Assembly (NCBI GenBank): GCA_002403105.1
Contig: DHHD01000100.1
Span: 38,264-60,954, forward strand
Direction of reading: 5' to 3'
Origin: Anaerolineaceae bacterium UBA4781
GTDB lineage: Bacteria > Chloroflexota > Anaerolineae > Anaerolineales > Anaerolineaceae
DNA length: 22,691 nt
The notes under the pieces were generated by a model that saw only the letters and a list, made by a program, of their open reading frames with translations, was not told the DNA's origin and did not search any database. A program made the position numbers and the translations under genes. This document shows, piece after piece, positions 7,549 to 14,877 of the stretch; the stretch's first letter is position 1; each line of letters opens with the position of its first letter.

Positions 7549-9567
7549 ATGCGTTCAAAATGGTATGTTTTATTTAGTGCATTGGTAGTACTTGCGACAC
7601 TCCTCGTTGCTTGCCAACCGGCAGCTGAAGAAGCAGCACCGGCAGCGGAAGCAGTTGAGGAAGCGGCAGATGCGGAAGCATTCTGGCGCACGTCTGCAGA
7701 TCCTACCACATGGGTAGAAACATCGATTGGTGATCCCGAAACTCTCGATACCTCCCGCGATTACGAAACCGGCGGTGGCGAGATTTTGGCAAACGTGTAT
7801 GATACCCTCGTTTTCATGGAAAAAGATCAAGCTTCAACTTTCGTTCCCATGCTGGCCACGGAAGTTCCTTCCCTTGAAAATGGTGGAATCTCTGAAGACG
7901 GTATGACTGTTACCTTCAAGATTCGCGAAGGCGTAAAATTCCATGACGGTTCCGATATGACCGTTGATGATGTTGCCTTCAGCTTCGTGCGCCGCATTTT
8001 GGCAGGAAGCACCGTTTCACCGCAGTGGATGCTTGTCGAACCATTAATGGGTGCCGGACTTGTGGATATTGCTGAAGTTGTGGATCCCGCGAATCCCCCC
8101 TATGATGATCAGGCAACATTGAAGACCTATGATGCTGCAACACTTGCTACAGTATGCGAACTTGTACAATCCAAGGTCGTTGCTGATGCTGCTGCTGGAA
8201 CCGTAACCTTCAACCTTTCACAACCCTGGGCTCCCTTCATCGCCACACTGGCGAATGGTGGATGGGCTGTTGTTGAAAGCAAAGCATGGGTAGGCGCCAA
8301 CGGTGGTTGGGATGGCGATTGCGCAACCTGGCAGAATTACTATGCAGTCCCCACCGAAGAGCTGAACCAGCTTGGTATTGGTAACAGCGCCATGGGAACT
8401 GGGCCATACGTATTCGATCATTGGACCCCCGGTGAAGAAATTGTTTTGACCGCCAACGAGAACTATTGGATGACCGAACCCATGTGGGAAGGCGCTCCAA
8501 CAGGCGCTGCCGCGATCAAGACCGTTGTGATCAAACAAGTTGGTGAATTCAGCACCCGCCTGGCAATGGCGCAAGCTGGAGATGCCGACAACATTCTCGC
8601 AGGTTCAACCGAAGACTGGCCGATCCTGGATGAAATGGTCGGCGGCGAAATCACCTATGCAGAATATATGGCTGGCGAACCAGTCGTAATCACCGACCCA
8701 ACCAAACCATTCTACAAAGTCACTGATATCACCTTTGCAAATACCCGAACTGATATTGGCTTTAACTTCAATGTCAATGTTGAAGGTGGAAATTCCTTCA
8801 TCGGCAGTGGTGTATTGGATGGCGATGGAATTCCCGCAGATTTCTTCTCTGATGTCCACGTCCGACGTGCTTTCAGCTACTGCTTTGACTATGACACCCT
8901 GGCTACAGAAGTAATGCAAGGTGAAGCCAACCGTGCCCCAGTACTTATGCTGCCCGGTATGATTGGTTATGACGAAGAAGCTGAACAATATACCTACGAC
9001 ATTGACAAGTGCGTGGAAGAACTACAAGCTTCTGAATGGGTTTCTGAAGATGGAACACAACTCTATGACCTTGGTTTCCGCATGTCCGCTGTTTACAATG
9101 TGGGCAATACCCTGCGCCAGACCATTGCTGAATTAGTGCAGGCTGGTATGCAGGAAGCCGGTCCACAGTTCGTGGTCGAAGTTGTAGGTTTACCATGGCC
9201 AACCTTCCTGGCAAATATCAATGCCAAGAAAATCCCGATCTTCATCATCGGCTGGCTGTCTGACTACTTCGACACCCATAACTGGACTTCAACCTTCACT
9301 TCTGCTTACTATTCATTCAAGCAGAACTTCCCCGATGAATTGCGTGCGCAGTTCACCGAGATCAACTCACGCGCTGTACAGGAGAACGATCCTGCAGAAC
9401 GCGAGAAGATCTACAAGGAAGAATTCAACACTCTCTATCACGAAACAGCCCCAGCTATGCTGCTCTTCACGACCAAAGGCCGTCACTATGCACAGCCTTG
9501 GGAAAATGGCTGGTATGCTAACCCGATCTATTCCAACAAGTGGTACTACTCTCTGTCGAAAGACTAA
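7549..9567 (+). CDS. Peptide-binding lipoprotein of the dpp operon (SBP family 5)
   Basis: The extracellular receptor of the importer, 672 residues. The signal peptide ends in LVAC (Cys22), followed by an acidic Ala/Glu-rich linker typical of lipoprotein tethers. The family-5 core is recognisable in TFKIREGVKFHDGSDMTVDD and in SFIGSGVLDGDGIPADFF, which precedes a DVHVRRAFSYCFDYD segment. A strong GGAGGA lies 5 nt upstream of the ATG. It sits between the ATPase genes and the permease genes, and a hairpin follows the stop. The protein at 19590 is a close paralogue over the full length, with long identical stretches. The specific ligand is not evident; Dpp, Opp and related systems share this fold. 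Confidence 0.93.
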   Translation: MRSKWYVLFSALVVLATLLVACQPAAEEAAPAAEAVEEAADAEAFWRTSADPTTWVETSIGDPETLDTSRDYETGGGEILANVYDTLVFMEKDQASTFVPMLATEVPSLENGGISEDGMTVTFKIREGVKFHDGSDMTVDDVAFSFVRRILAGSTVSPQWMLVEPLMGAGLVDIAEVVDPANPPYDDQATLKTYDAATLATVCELVQSKVVADAAAGTVTFNLSQPWAPFIATLANGGWAVVESKAWVGANGGWDGDCATWQNYYAVPTEELNQLGIGNSAMGTGPYVFDHWTPGEEIVLTANENYWMTEPMWEGAPTGAAAIKTVVIKQVGEFSTRLAMAQAGDADNILAGSTEDWPILDEMVGGEITYAEYMAGEPVVITDPTKPFYKVTDITFANTRTDIGFNFNVNVEGGNSFIGSGVLDGDGIPADFFSDVHVRRAFSYCFDYDTLATEVMQGEANRAPVLMLPGMIGYDEEAEQYTYDIDKCVEELQASEWVSEDGTQLYDLGFRMSAVYNVGNTLRQTIAELVQAGMQEAGPQFVVEVVGLPWPTFLANINAKKIPIFIIGWLSDYFDTHNWTSTFTSAYYSFKQNFPDELRAQFTEINSRAVQENDPAEREKIYKEEFNTLYHETAPAMLLFTTKGRHYAQPWENGWYANPIYSNKWYYSLSKD

Positions 9568-9585
9568 GATCGAGTTAATAAAAGC

Positions 9586-9613
9586 GCTGAGGGTAGGGCA
9601 ACCTACCCTCAGC
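9586..9613 (+). terminator. Intercistronic hairpin after the binding-protein gene
   Basis: A perfect 12-bp stem, GCTGAGGGTAGG (9586-9597) against CCTACCCTCAGC (9602-9613), is closed by a GCAA tetraloop of the stable GNRA class. No T-run follows, so it is unlikely to be a full intrinsic terminator. Such hairpins after binding-protein genes commonly protect the upstream mRNA or reduce downstream expression, giving more receptor than permease. That role is inferred. Confidence 0.7.
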
Positions 9614-9639
9614 CAAACCGAACGAAACGAGAAGAAAAA

Positions 9640-10704
9640 ATGACCCAATATATTGTTCGTAGATTACTGCTCATGCCACTAACCTTGATCGGTGTAACTC
9701 TACTCATTTTTGGAATGCTTTCATTTTTATCCCCCGCAGAACGTGTATCTTTATACGTTCGTGATATTCCTAAGAATGACATCGTGATGAATTCGCTCAT
9801 TGAACGTTATGGATTAGACGATCCATTCCTTGCGCAATATTGGAGATGGATGGTCGGACAAAAAGACGCCGAAACGGGAGAATGGGCTGGTGGAATACTG
9901 AGAGGTAACTTCGGGTATTCTCGATCTGCGAACCAAAATATTGTCGATCTGATCAAACGACGCTTCCCTGCAACCGTTGAACTGGCACTCTATTCCATCG
10001 TCCCATTAATTGGTGTGGGCACCTGGTTGGGAATTGTTGCCGCGAAGAATCACGACAAGTTAATTGACCAAATTACACGTCTATTTGGTATATTGGGTTA
10101 TTCATTTCCTTCCTTTGTTTTTGGGCTTCTTATGCTCATGTTCTTTTATGCGAAATATCAAATATTCCCGCCTGATCGATTATCGAATTGGGCAATGCTG
10201 GTTGTTTCTGGGGATAGTTTCACCAGTTATACAAGTTTGGTAACAGTTGATGCATTATTGAATGGACGTTTTGATATTTTCTTAGATGCTCTACGGCATT
10301 TAGTTTTACCCATCATTACTCTTTCTTACATTAACTGGGCACTTTACCTGCGGATCATGCGTTCTTCCATGTTGGAATCTATGAACCAGGATTACATCGT
10401 AACAGCACGCGCCAAGGGTGTGAAAGAAAAAGATGTTCTTAATAAACATGCAAAACCGAATGCGATGATACCAATTGTAACAATGAGCGGGATGACCATT
10501 GCGGGTTTATTGAGCGGTGTAACCATCACAGAGACAATTTTTATCTACCCCGGAATTGGATCTGCCGCTGCTGCAGCATCTACTCAATTGGACGTTGTTA
10601 CAATTCTTTCGTTGGTTTTGCTCACCGGATTCATTCTATTGGTTGCAAATCTAATCGTTGATATCACCTATGCATTTTTAGATCCGCGCGTACGGTTATC
10701 CTGA
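9640..10704 (+). CDS. dppB: Peptide ABC importer permease (DppB/OppB type)
   Basis: An integral membrane permease of 354 residues that forms half of the translocation channel. It opens with the family-typical YIVRRLLLMPLTLIGVTLL helix, followed by a long extracytoplasmic loop and several further membrane segments. The EAA loop that docks the ATPases is in SMNQDYIVTARAKGVKEKDV, and the terminal helix ends in DITYAFLDPRVRLS. It starts 26 nt after the hairpin, with an AGAAG-type ribosome site. It is followed after 22 nt by dppC. Length is somewhat above the usual 310-340 because of the loop after the first helix. Confidence 0.93.
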   Translation: MTQYIVRRLLLMPLTLIGVTLLIFGMLSFLSPAERVSLYVRDIPKNDIVMNSLIERYGLDDPFLAQYWRWMVGQKDAETGEWAGGILRGNFGYSRSANQNIVDLIKRRFPATVELALYSIVPLIGVGTWLGIVAAKNHDKLIDQITRLFGILGYSFPSFVFGLLMLMFFYAKYQIFPPDRLSNWAMLVVSGDSFTSYTSLVTVDALLNGRFDIFLDALRHLVLPIITLSYINWALYLRIMRSSMLESMNQDYIVTARAKGVKEKDVLNKHAKPNAMIPIVTMSGMTIAGLLSGVTITETIFIYPGIGSAAAAASTQLDVVTILSLVLLTGFILLVANLIVDITYAFLDPRVRLS

Positions 10705-10726
10705 GTTGAGCGAAGGAGACAAATGA

Positions 10727-11767
10727 ATGGCTGAAGCACAAGTACTTGATAAAAAGCTTGAAGGGTTGATCGGTGAATATACCGAGCGTAAAGTCTCTCG
10801 TACAGAGAAGATCTTAGGACCTGAACTGTACCGAATTCTCAAAGGAATTTTCACCACACCTTCATCTGTTGCTGGTTTCATATTGATCGCCATATTTATT
10901 TTGGTAGCAGTATTTGCACCACAAATTATTCCTCCAAAAGAGAACACACTGGATCCCTTCAAGATCATGCGTGATGGGTTTGGATCGGTTCCAAAGACTC
11001 CTGGTACCATCTGGGCGAAAAACCCACCAACGGTACCCTGGTGGTATCGTACCTTTGTTGGCGATGAGTGGGTGCACCTATTTGGAACTGCCAGCGGCGG
11101 CTGGGATATTTTTTATGGTGTGATCTGGGGAACCCGCACAGCCATCAAAGTTGGTCTTGTTATTGAAGGTATCACACTGTTATTGGGAATCATCATCGGC
11201 TGTCTGGCTGGATTCTATGGTGGAATTTTAGATACGATCATCATGCGTGTGGTCGAAGTATTCCAAACTTTCCCATTCCTTATGGCGGCTATGACACTGT
11301 CGGCGATTTTAACACCGATCATCGGGAAAGGGATATGGCCGGCAACCATTGCGCTGGTTGCATTTGGATGGATGAGTTACGCACGCTTGATTCGTGGAGA
11401 TATCCTTTCTGTTCGCGAGCGCGATTATATTCTGGCAGCACGTGTTGTTGGTGCCAAAGATAGCCGTATCATGTTCAAACACATTATCCCAAATGCAATC
11501 TATCCAACGCTGGTGGTGGCCTCACTGGATATTGGATCCATCGTGGTATCTTTTGCTGCATTGAGCTTCTTGGGCATTGGTACTGAAATCGGATATGCTG
11601 ACTGGGGACAACTGGTCAGTTTCGCCCGCAACTGGATCCCACAATTGGCGAATTACTGGTGGATTCTGATCTACCCCGGAATGGCACTGGTACTGTTTGT
11701 CTTGGGTTGGAACTTAGTTGGAGATGCCTTGCGGGATATCATGGATCCCAGGATGAGAAACAGATAG
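10727..11767 (+). CDS. dppC: Peptide ABC importer permease (DppC/OppC type)
   Basis: The partner permease, 346 residues. An OppC_N-type segment with the first membrane helix precedes a long loop rich in Pro and Trp, then the binding-protein-dependent transport core. The EAA loop is visible in RERDYILAARVVGAKDSRI, followed by HIIPNAIYPT, and the end DALRDIMDPRMRNR is typical. The usual GTDxxGRD motif at the core entrance reads GTASGGWD here. Of two nearby ATGs, the one at 10727 is used because the one at 10723 stops after three codons; AAGGAG at 10713-10718 is well placed. It is the last gene before a strong terminator. Confidence 0.93.
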   Translation: MAEAQVLDKKLEGLIGEYTERKVSRTEKILGPELYRILKGIFTTPSSVAGFILIAIFILVAVFAPQIIPPKENTLDPFKIMRDGFGSVPKTPGTIWAKNPPTVPWWYRTFVGDEWVHLFGTASGGWDIFYGVIWGTRTAIKVGLVIEGITLLLGIIIGCLAGFYGGILDTIIMRVVEVFQTFPFLMAAMTLSAILTPIIGKGIWPATIALVAFGWMSYARLIRGDILSVRERDYILAARVVGAKDSRIMFKHIIPNAIYPTLVVASLDIGSIVVSFAALSFLGIGTEIGYADWGQLVSFARNWIPQLANYWWILIYPGMALVLFVLGWNLVGDALRDIMDPRMRNR

Positions 11768-11786
11768 GAAAAATCAAAAACAATAA

Positions 11787-11823
11787 ACAGGGTTTCGTAA
11801 AAGCGAAACCCTGTATTTTATTA
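11787..11823 (+). terminator. Intrinsic terminator of the dpp operon
   Basis: ACAGGGTTTCG (11787-11797) pairs perfectly with CGAAACCCTGT (11804-11814) across a 6-nt loop and is followed by ATTTTATTA. The flanking A-rich DNA on the left could let it work in the opposite direction too, but no converging gene is present. Confidence 0.85.
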
Positions 11824-11873
11824 AAAACCTAAAGTATGTTAAAATATCTACCTCTTAAAGGGAAACCCATTAA

Positions 11874-11944
11874 TGGGGCGTGGTGCAACGGCAGCACAGC
11901 AGACTTTGAATCTGTTTATCTTGGTTCGAATCCGAGCGCCCCAG
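11874..11944 (+). tRNA. tRNA-Gln (anticodon UUG)
   Basis: The 71-nt sequence folds as a cloverleaf. The acceptor stem is TGGGGCG against CGCCCCA with G as discriminator base. The anticodon loop CTTTGAA gives anticodon TTG, and the T-arm contains GGTTCGAATCC. A U1-A72 first pair and G73 are typical of bacterial tRNA-Gln. The CCA end is not encoded. No strong promoter was found; a TAAAAT lies about 30 nt upstream without a clear -35. Confidence 0.93.
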
Positions 11945-11971
11945 CTTGAGATACTATGAAAAAGATGAAAC

Positions 11972-12010
11972 GCGAGCAAACTGATCTGAAGTTGGCTCGC
12001 TGTTTTATTA
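11972..12010 (+). terminator. Terminator after tRNA-Gln
   Basis: GCGAGCAAACT (11972-11982) pairs with AGTTGGCTCGC (11990-12000) with one A-G mismatch and a 7-nt loop. It is followed by TGTTTTATTA. It separates the tRNA from glmU. Confidence 0.75.
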
Positions 12011-12029
12011 ATACCAAAGGAAGTGGAAA

Positions 12030-13391
12030 ATGAAAATAGGATCAGTAATTCTGGCAGCCGGTCTCAGTAAAAGAATGAACTCTGCGATCCCCAAAGTCAT
12101 TCATCCTCTATTAGGAAAACCATTGTTATCGTATGCGATCGAATCAGCTAAAGCTGTAGCAAGTATTCCGCCAGTTGTGGTTGTTGGATTTGCCAGTGAA
12201 AAAGTGATGGATGCGATCAAAGCGGATGTATCTTATGCTCACCAAATAGAGCAATTGGGCACTGCTCATGCCGTACAGATGGCTGAAGCTCAACTTTCAG
12301 GAAAGGTCGAGCTGGTAGTTATAACATCGGCAGACATGCCGCTTGTATCAGCCGGGACGTTAAAGAAATTAATTGAACTGCAAGAAAAGAATGATGGACC
12401 GATGACCATGGTTAGCATCACCGGTAACGAATCCAGAGGATTCGGACGCATTCTTCGAGATGATTCAGGAAATGCGATGGCTATTGTTGAAGAAAAAGTA
12501 GCGACCGCCGAACAACTGAAGATCAATGAATACAATGCCGGTATTTATTGTTTTAAAGCAGATTGGTTATGGAACGCATTAAAAAAAGTAAAAAAATCTC
12601 CTGTTGGGGAGTATTTTTTAACTGACCTGTTAGAAATCGCTGTACAGGCGCGGGAAAAGGTGATGGTGTTGACACTCGATGATGCTGATGAAGCTATTGG
12701 GATCAATAACCGTATTCATTTTGCAGAAGTTGAAAAGATCATGCGCCGGCGTATCAATGAGAAATTGATGTTATCTGGAGTAACCATGATCGACCCTGAG
12801 CGTGTGTATATTGAGCCTTCTGTGAGTATTGACCAGGATACGATCCTCTATCCAGAAACATATTTGCGAGGAAATACACATATTGGAAAAAATTGCGAGA
12901 TAGGACCGGGTACGATCATTGACGATTCAACCGTTGGCAATGATTGCAGAATACTAAAGAGTGTTCTTGAAGGGGCGGTACTGGAAGATCATGTAGAAAT
13001 GGGTCCTTTCTGCCGGTTACGAACCGGAGCCCACCTGGCAAGCCATGTACACATGGGTAATTTTGGGGAAGTGAAAAAATCTTATCTTGGAAAAGGAACC
13101 AAGATGGGGCATTTCTCTTATATCGGTGATGCACAAATCGGAGAGGATGTAAATATCGGTGCTGGAACTATCACATGCAACTATGATGGAGAAAATAAAA
13201 ATAAAACCGTGATCGGTGATGAAACGTTCATCGGCAGTGATACTATGCTAGTAGCACCTATCACCATAGGGAAAAAAGCCATTACCGGGGCAGGATCAGT
13301 AGTCACACGAGATGTTGGCGATGGTGAAAAAGTGGTCGGTGTTCCTGCCCATGTTATTAAAAGCAAAAACGATGAGGAAACTAAAAAATGA
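12030..13391 (+). CDS. glmU: Bifunctional GlmU (UDP-GlcNAc synthesis)
   Basis: GlmU acetylates glucosamine-1-phosphate and then transfers UMP to give UDP-N-acetylglucosamine, the precursor for peptidoglycan. The 453-residue length is normal. The N-terminal uridyltransferase shows VILAAGLSKRM (residues 6-16) and PKVIHPL with Lys22. Later residues form left-handed beta-helix hexapeptide repeats. The acetyltransferase site is intact, with the catalytic-type histidine H361 in KMGHFSYIGDA and the motifs INIGAG-like VNIGAGT and CNYDG. A ribosome site AAAGGAAG lies at 12016-12023. The stop overlaps cdd by ATGA. Identification is secure. Confidence 0.96.
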   Translation: MKIGSVILAAGLSKRMNSAIPKVIHPLLGKPLLSYAIESAKAVASIPPVVVVGFASEKVMDAIKADVSYAHQIEQLGTAHAVQMAEAQLSGKVELVVITSADMPLVSAGTLKKLIELQEKNDGPMTMVSITGNESRGFGRILRDDSGNAMAIVEEKVATAEQLKINEYNAGIYCFKADWLWNALKKVKKSPVGEYFLTDLLEIAVQAREKVMVLTLDDADEAIGINNRIHFAEVEKIMRRRINEKLMLSGVTMIDPERVYIEPSVSIDQDTILYPETYLRGNTHIGKNCEIGPGTIIDDSTVGNDCRILKSVLEGAVLEDHVEMGPFCRLRTGAHLASHVHMGNFGEVKKSYLGKGTKMGHFSYIGDAQIGEDVNIGAGTITCNYDGENKNKTVIGDETFIGSDTMLVAPITIGKKAITGAGSVVTRDVGDGEKVVGVPAHVIKSKNDEETKK

Positions 13392-13798
13392 TGGATCCCA
13401 ATTTGGATGAAAAGACAAAATTGATTCAGATTGCAATCGAAGCTCGAAAGAAAGCGTATGTTCCATATTCTCATTACCCCGTTGGGGCAGCCCTATTAAC
13501 AAAATCTGGCAAGATCTATACGGGAGCGAATATTGAAAATGCAGCTTTCTCTGTCACTATTTGCGCAGAACGAACAGCCATTTTCAAAGCCGTATCTGAA
13601 GGAGAACGCGACCTGCAGGCTATTGCTGTGGTAACGAAAAATGGTGGAACCCCTTGTGGTTCTTGCCGGCAGGCGATGGCAGAGTTCAATCCGAATATGA
13701 AGATCTATATTGCAAACGAGAAGGGCGAATTAGTTCAAGAAACAACCTTAAAAGAAATACTGCCTGGATATTTTGGACCGGAAAGTCTGGTGCAGTAA
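13388..13798 (+). CDS. cdd: Cytidine deaminase
   Basis: A 136-residue homotetramer-type cytidine deaminase for pyrimidine salvage (cytidine or deoxycytidine to uridine or deoxyuridine). The zinc site is complete: Cys59 and catalytic Glu61 in TICAERTA, and Cys90 and Cys93 in PCGSCRQ. The substrate-recognition stretch YTGANIENAAF (residues 44-54) is present. The start overlaps the glmU stop by four bases; a second ATG immediately follows (13391) and cannot be excluded. The gene ends 17 nt before recO. Confidence 0.95.
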   Translation: MMDPNLDEKTKLIQIAIEARKKAYVPYSHYPVGAALLTKSGKIYTGANIENAAFSVTICAERTAIFKAVSEGERDLQAIAVVTKNGGTPCGSCRQAMAEFNPNMKIYIANEKGELVQETTLKEILPGYFGPESLVQ

Positions 13799-13815
13799 GA
13801 AAAGTATTCATTAGA

Positions 13816-14610
13816 ATGAATGACAACGATCGGTTGATCAATTCTGAAGCGTATGTAATCACTCAGACGGATTACGGTGAAGCCGATCGTTTATACACGA
13901 TTTTTTCAAGACGGAATGGAAAAATTAAAGCATTTGCGCGGGGTATTCGAAAATCTAAATCACGCAAAGCCGGGCATCTTCAATCACTGTCATTAATTCA
14001 TTTGATGCTAGCAAAAGGGAAGAACTTTTGGGTTGTTACGCAGGCTGACACGCTCAACCCATATTCCTCCATAAAGAATGATCTGGCCAAAACAGCCAAT
14101 GCATTTTATATTTTTGAATTAATTGATCATTTTGCTCCTGAAAATGAACCGATTCTTTCATTGTTTCAATTGGCGAAAGAAACTCTTGATCGAATTGAAA
14201 GAGAAAGCGACCTATTCCTAATCATAAAGTTCTTTGAATTTCGATTATTGAAAAGCACAGGGTATATGCCGAACCTGGGTACCTGCGTTCAATGCGGCGA
14301 AAAGATCTTACCGCAAGACCAATATTTTTCGGCTGAACAGGGTGGTGTGCTTTGCCCAAAATGTGGGTTGAAAGGATATGCTGTTCGAAAAATCAGCTTA
14401 CCGGCTTTGCGCTATTTGCGTTTTATTCAACGCAGTTCTTACAATGAACTTGAAAAAGCCAAACCAACAAAAGAAATTCAACACGAAATGGAAAGCTTAA
14501 TGCTGTATTATTTAACATACATCACCGAAAAAGCATTGAATACACCTGCTTTTATTCATCAGGTTGAAAAAACAACAAAGAAAAAGAGAAATGATGATCA
14601 AGGAAACTAA
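13816..14610 (+). CDS. recO: DNA repair protein RecO
   Basis: RecO works with RecR and RecF to load RecA on SSB-coated single-stranded DNA. The 264-residue protein starts with an OB-fold region (SEAYVITQTDYGEADRLYTI), then a helical part, and has a complete four-cysteine zinc finger, C157-X2-C160 and C180-X2-C183. I place the start at ATG 13816, giving MNDNDRLINSEAY. The open frame extends upstream into cdd, but there it has no similarity to RecO and no better start. The ribosome site is weak. The 3' end overlaps the Nfu-like gene. Confidence 0.92.
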   Translation: MNDNDRLINSEAYVITQTDYGEADRLYTIFSRRNGKIKAFARGIRKSKSRKAGHLQSLSLIHLMLAKGKNFWVVTQADTLNPYSSIKNDLAKTANAFYIFELIDHFAPENEPILSLFQLAKETLDRIERESDLFLIIKFFEFRLLKSTGYMPNLGTCVQCGEKILPQDQYFSAEQGGVLCPKCGLKGYAVRKISLPALRYLRFIQRSSYNELEKAKPTKEIQHEMESLMLYYLTYITEKALNTPAFIHQVEKTTKKKRNDDQGN

Positions 14611-14845
14611 AGAATTTTCTCGGGAAGAACAAATTCGAGGATTAATCGAGCAGATCGATGCTTATATTGATCATTACCATGGCGGTTCTGTTGAATTTCT
14701 GTCATTAAGAGACAACATTTTAACAGTGCGGTTAGGTGGAGCCTGTGAATGTTGTTCATTACAAAATGCCACATTAAAAGGATGGGTGGAAGGTACCATT
14801 AAGCAATTCTTCCCCGAAATCGACAAAGTAGAATTGGGTGAATAA
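14591..14845 (+). CDS. NifU C-terminal domain (Nfu-type) Fe-S scaffold
   Basis: An 84-residue stand-alone NifU C-terminal domain, which carries or transfers Fe-S clusters to target proteins. The family pattern is clear: IDHYHGGSVEFLSL, then the CxxC ligand pair C52-EC-C55 in GACECCSLQNATL, and a terminal EIDKVELGE. A third cysteine, C54, sits inside the pair. The start is chosen at ATG 14591 rather than the upstream TTG at 14564, because the TTG would add only a basic segment lying inside recO. It overlaps the end of recO by 20 nt. Possible local clients are the cysteine-ended DppD and DppF, but that is speculation. Confidence 0.85.
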   Translation: MMIKETKEFSREEQIRGLIEQIDAYIDHYHGGSVEFLSLRDNILTVRLGGACECCSLQNATLKGWVEGTIKQFFPEIDKVELGE

Positions 14846-14852
14846 CGATTTT

Positions 14853-14867
14853 TGATCCAAAGGATCA
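14853..14867 (+). promoter_or_regulatory. Small hairpin holding a Shine-Dalgarno-like site before the kinase gene
   Basis: TGATCC (14853-14858) pairs with GGATCA (14862-14867) around a 3-nt AAA loop. The AAAGGA at 14859-14864 is the only ribosome-site candidate near the kinase start and lies partly in the stem. The hairpin also covers the A of an ATG at 14867. Function is unproven. Confidence 0.35.
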
Positions 14868-14877
14868 TGGCTGGTTT

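Noticed and set aside
7326..7709. 127-codon open frame on the - strand across the dppF end and receptor start
   Set aside because: It is antisense to two well-supported genes, is low-complexity (Ala/Ser runs mirroring the Ala/Glu linker) and has no recognisable domain.
8605..8988. 127-codon open frame on the - strand inside the receptor gene
   Set aside because: It is a shadow of a strongly conserved coding frame and shows no family features or ribosome site.
11874..11944. tRNA-Gln as an integration site
   Set aside because: No integrase and no repeat of the tRNA 3' end was noticed in the window; neighbours are housekeeping genes.
13654..13815. Upstream extension of the recO frame into cdd
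   Set aside because: The added residues read cdd in another frame, do not resemble RecO, and ATG 13816 gives the normal RecO start.
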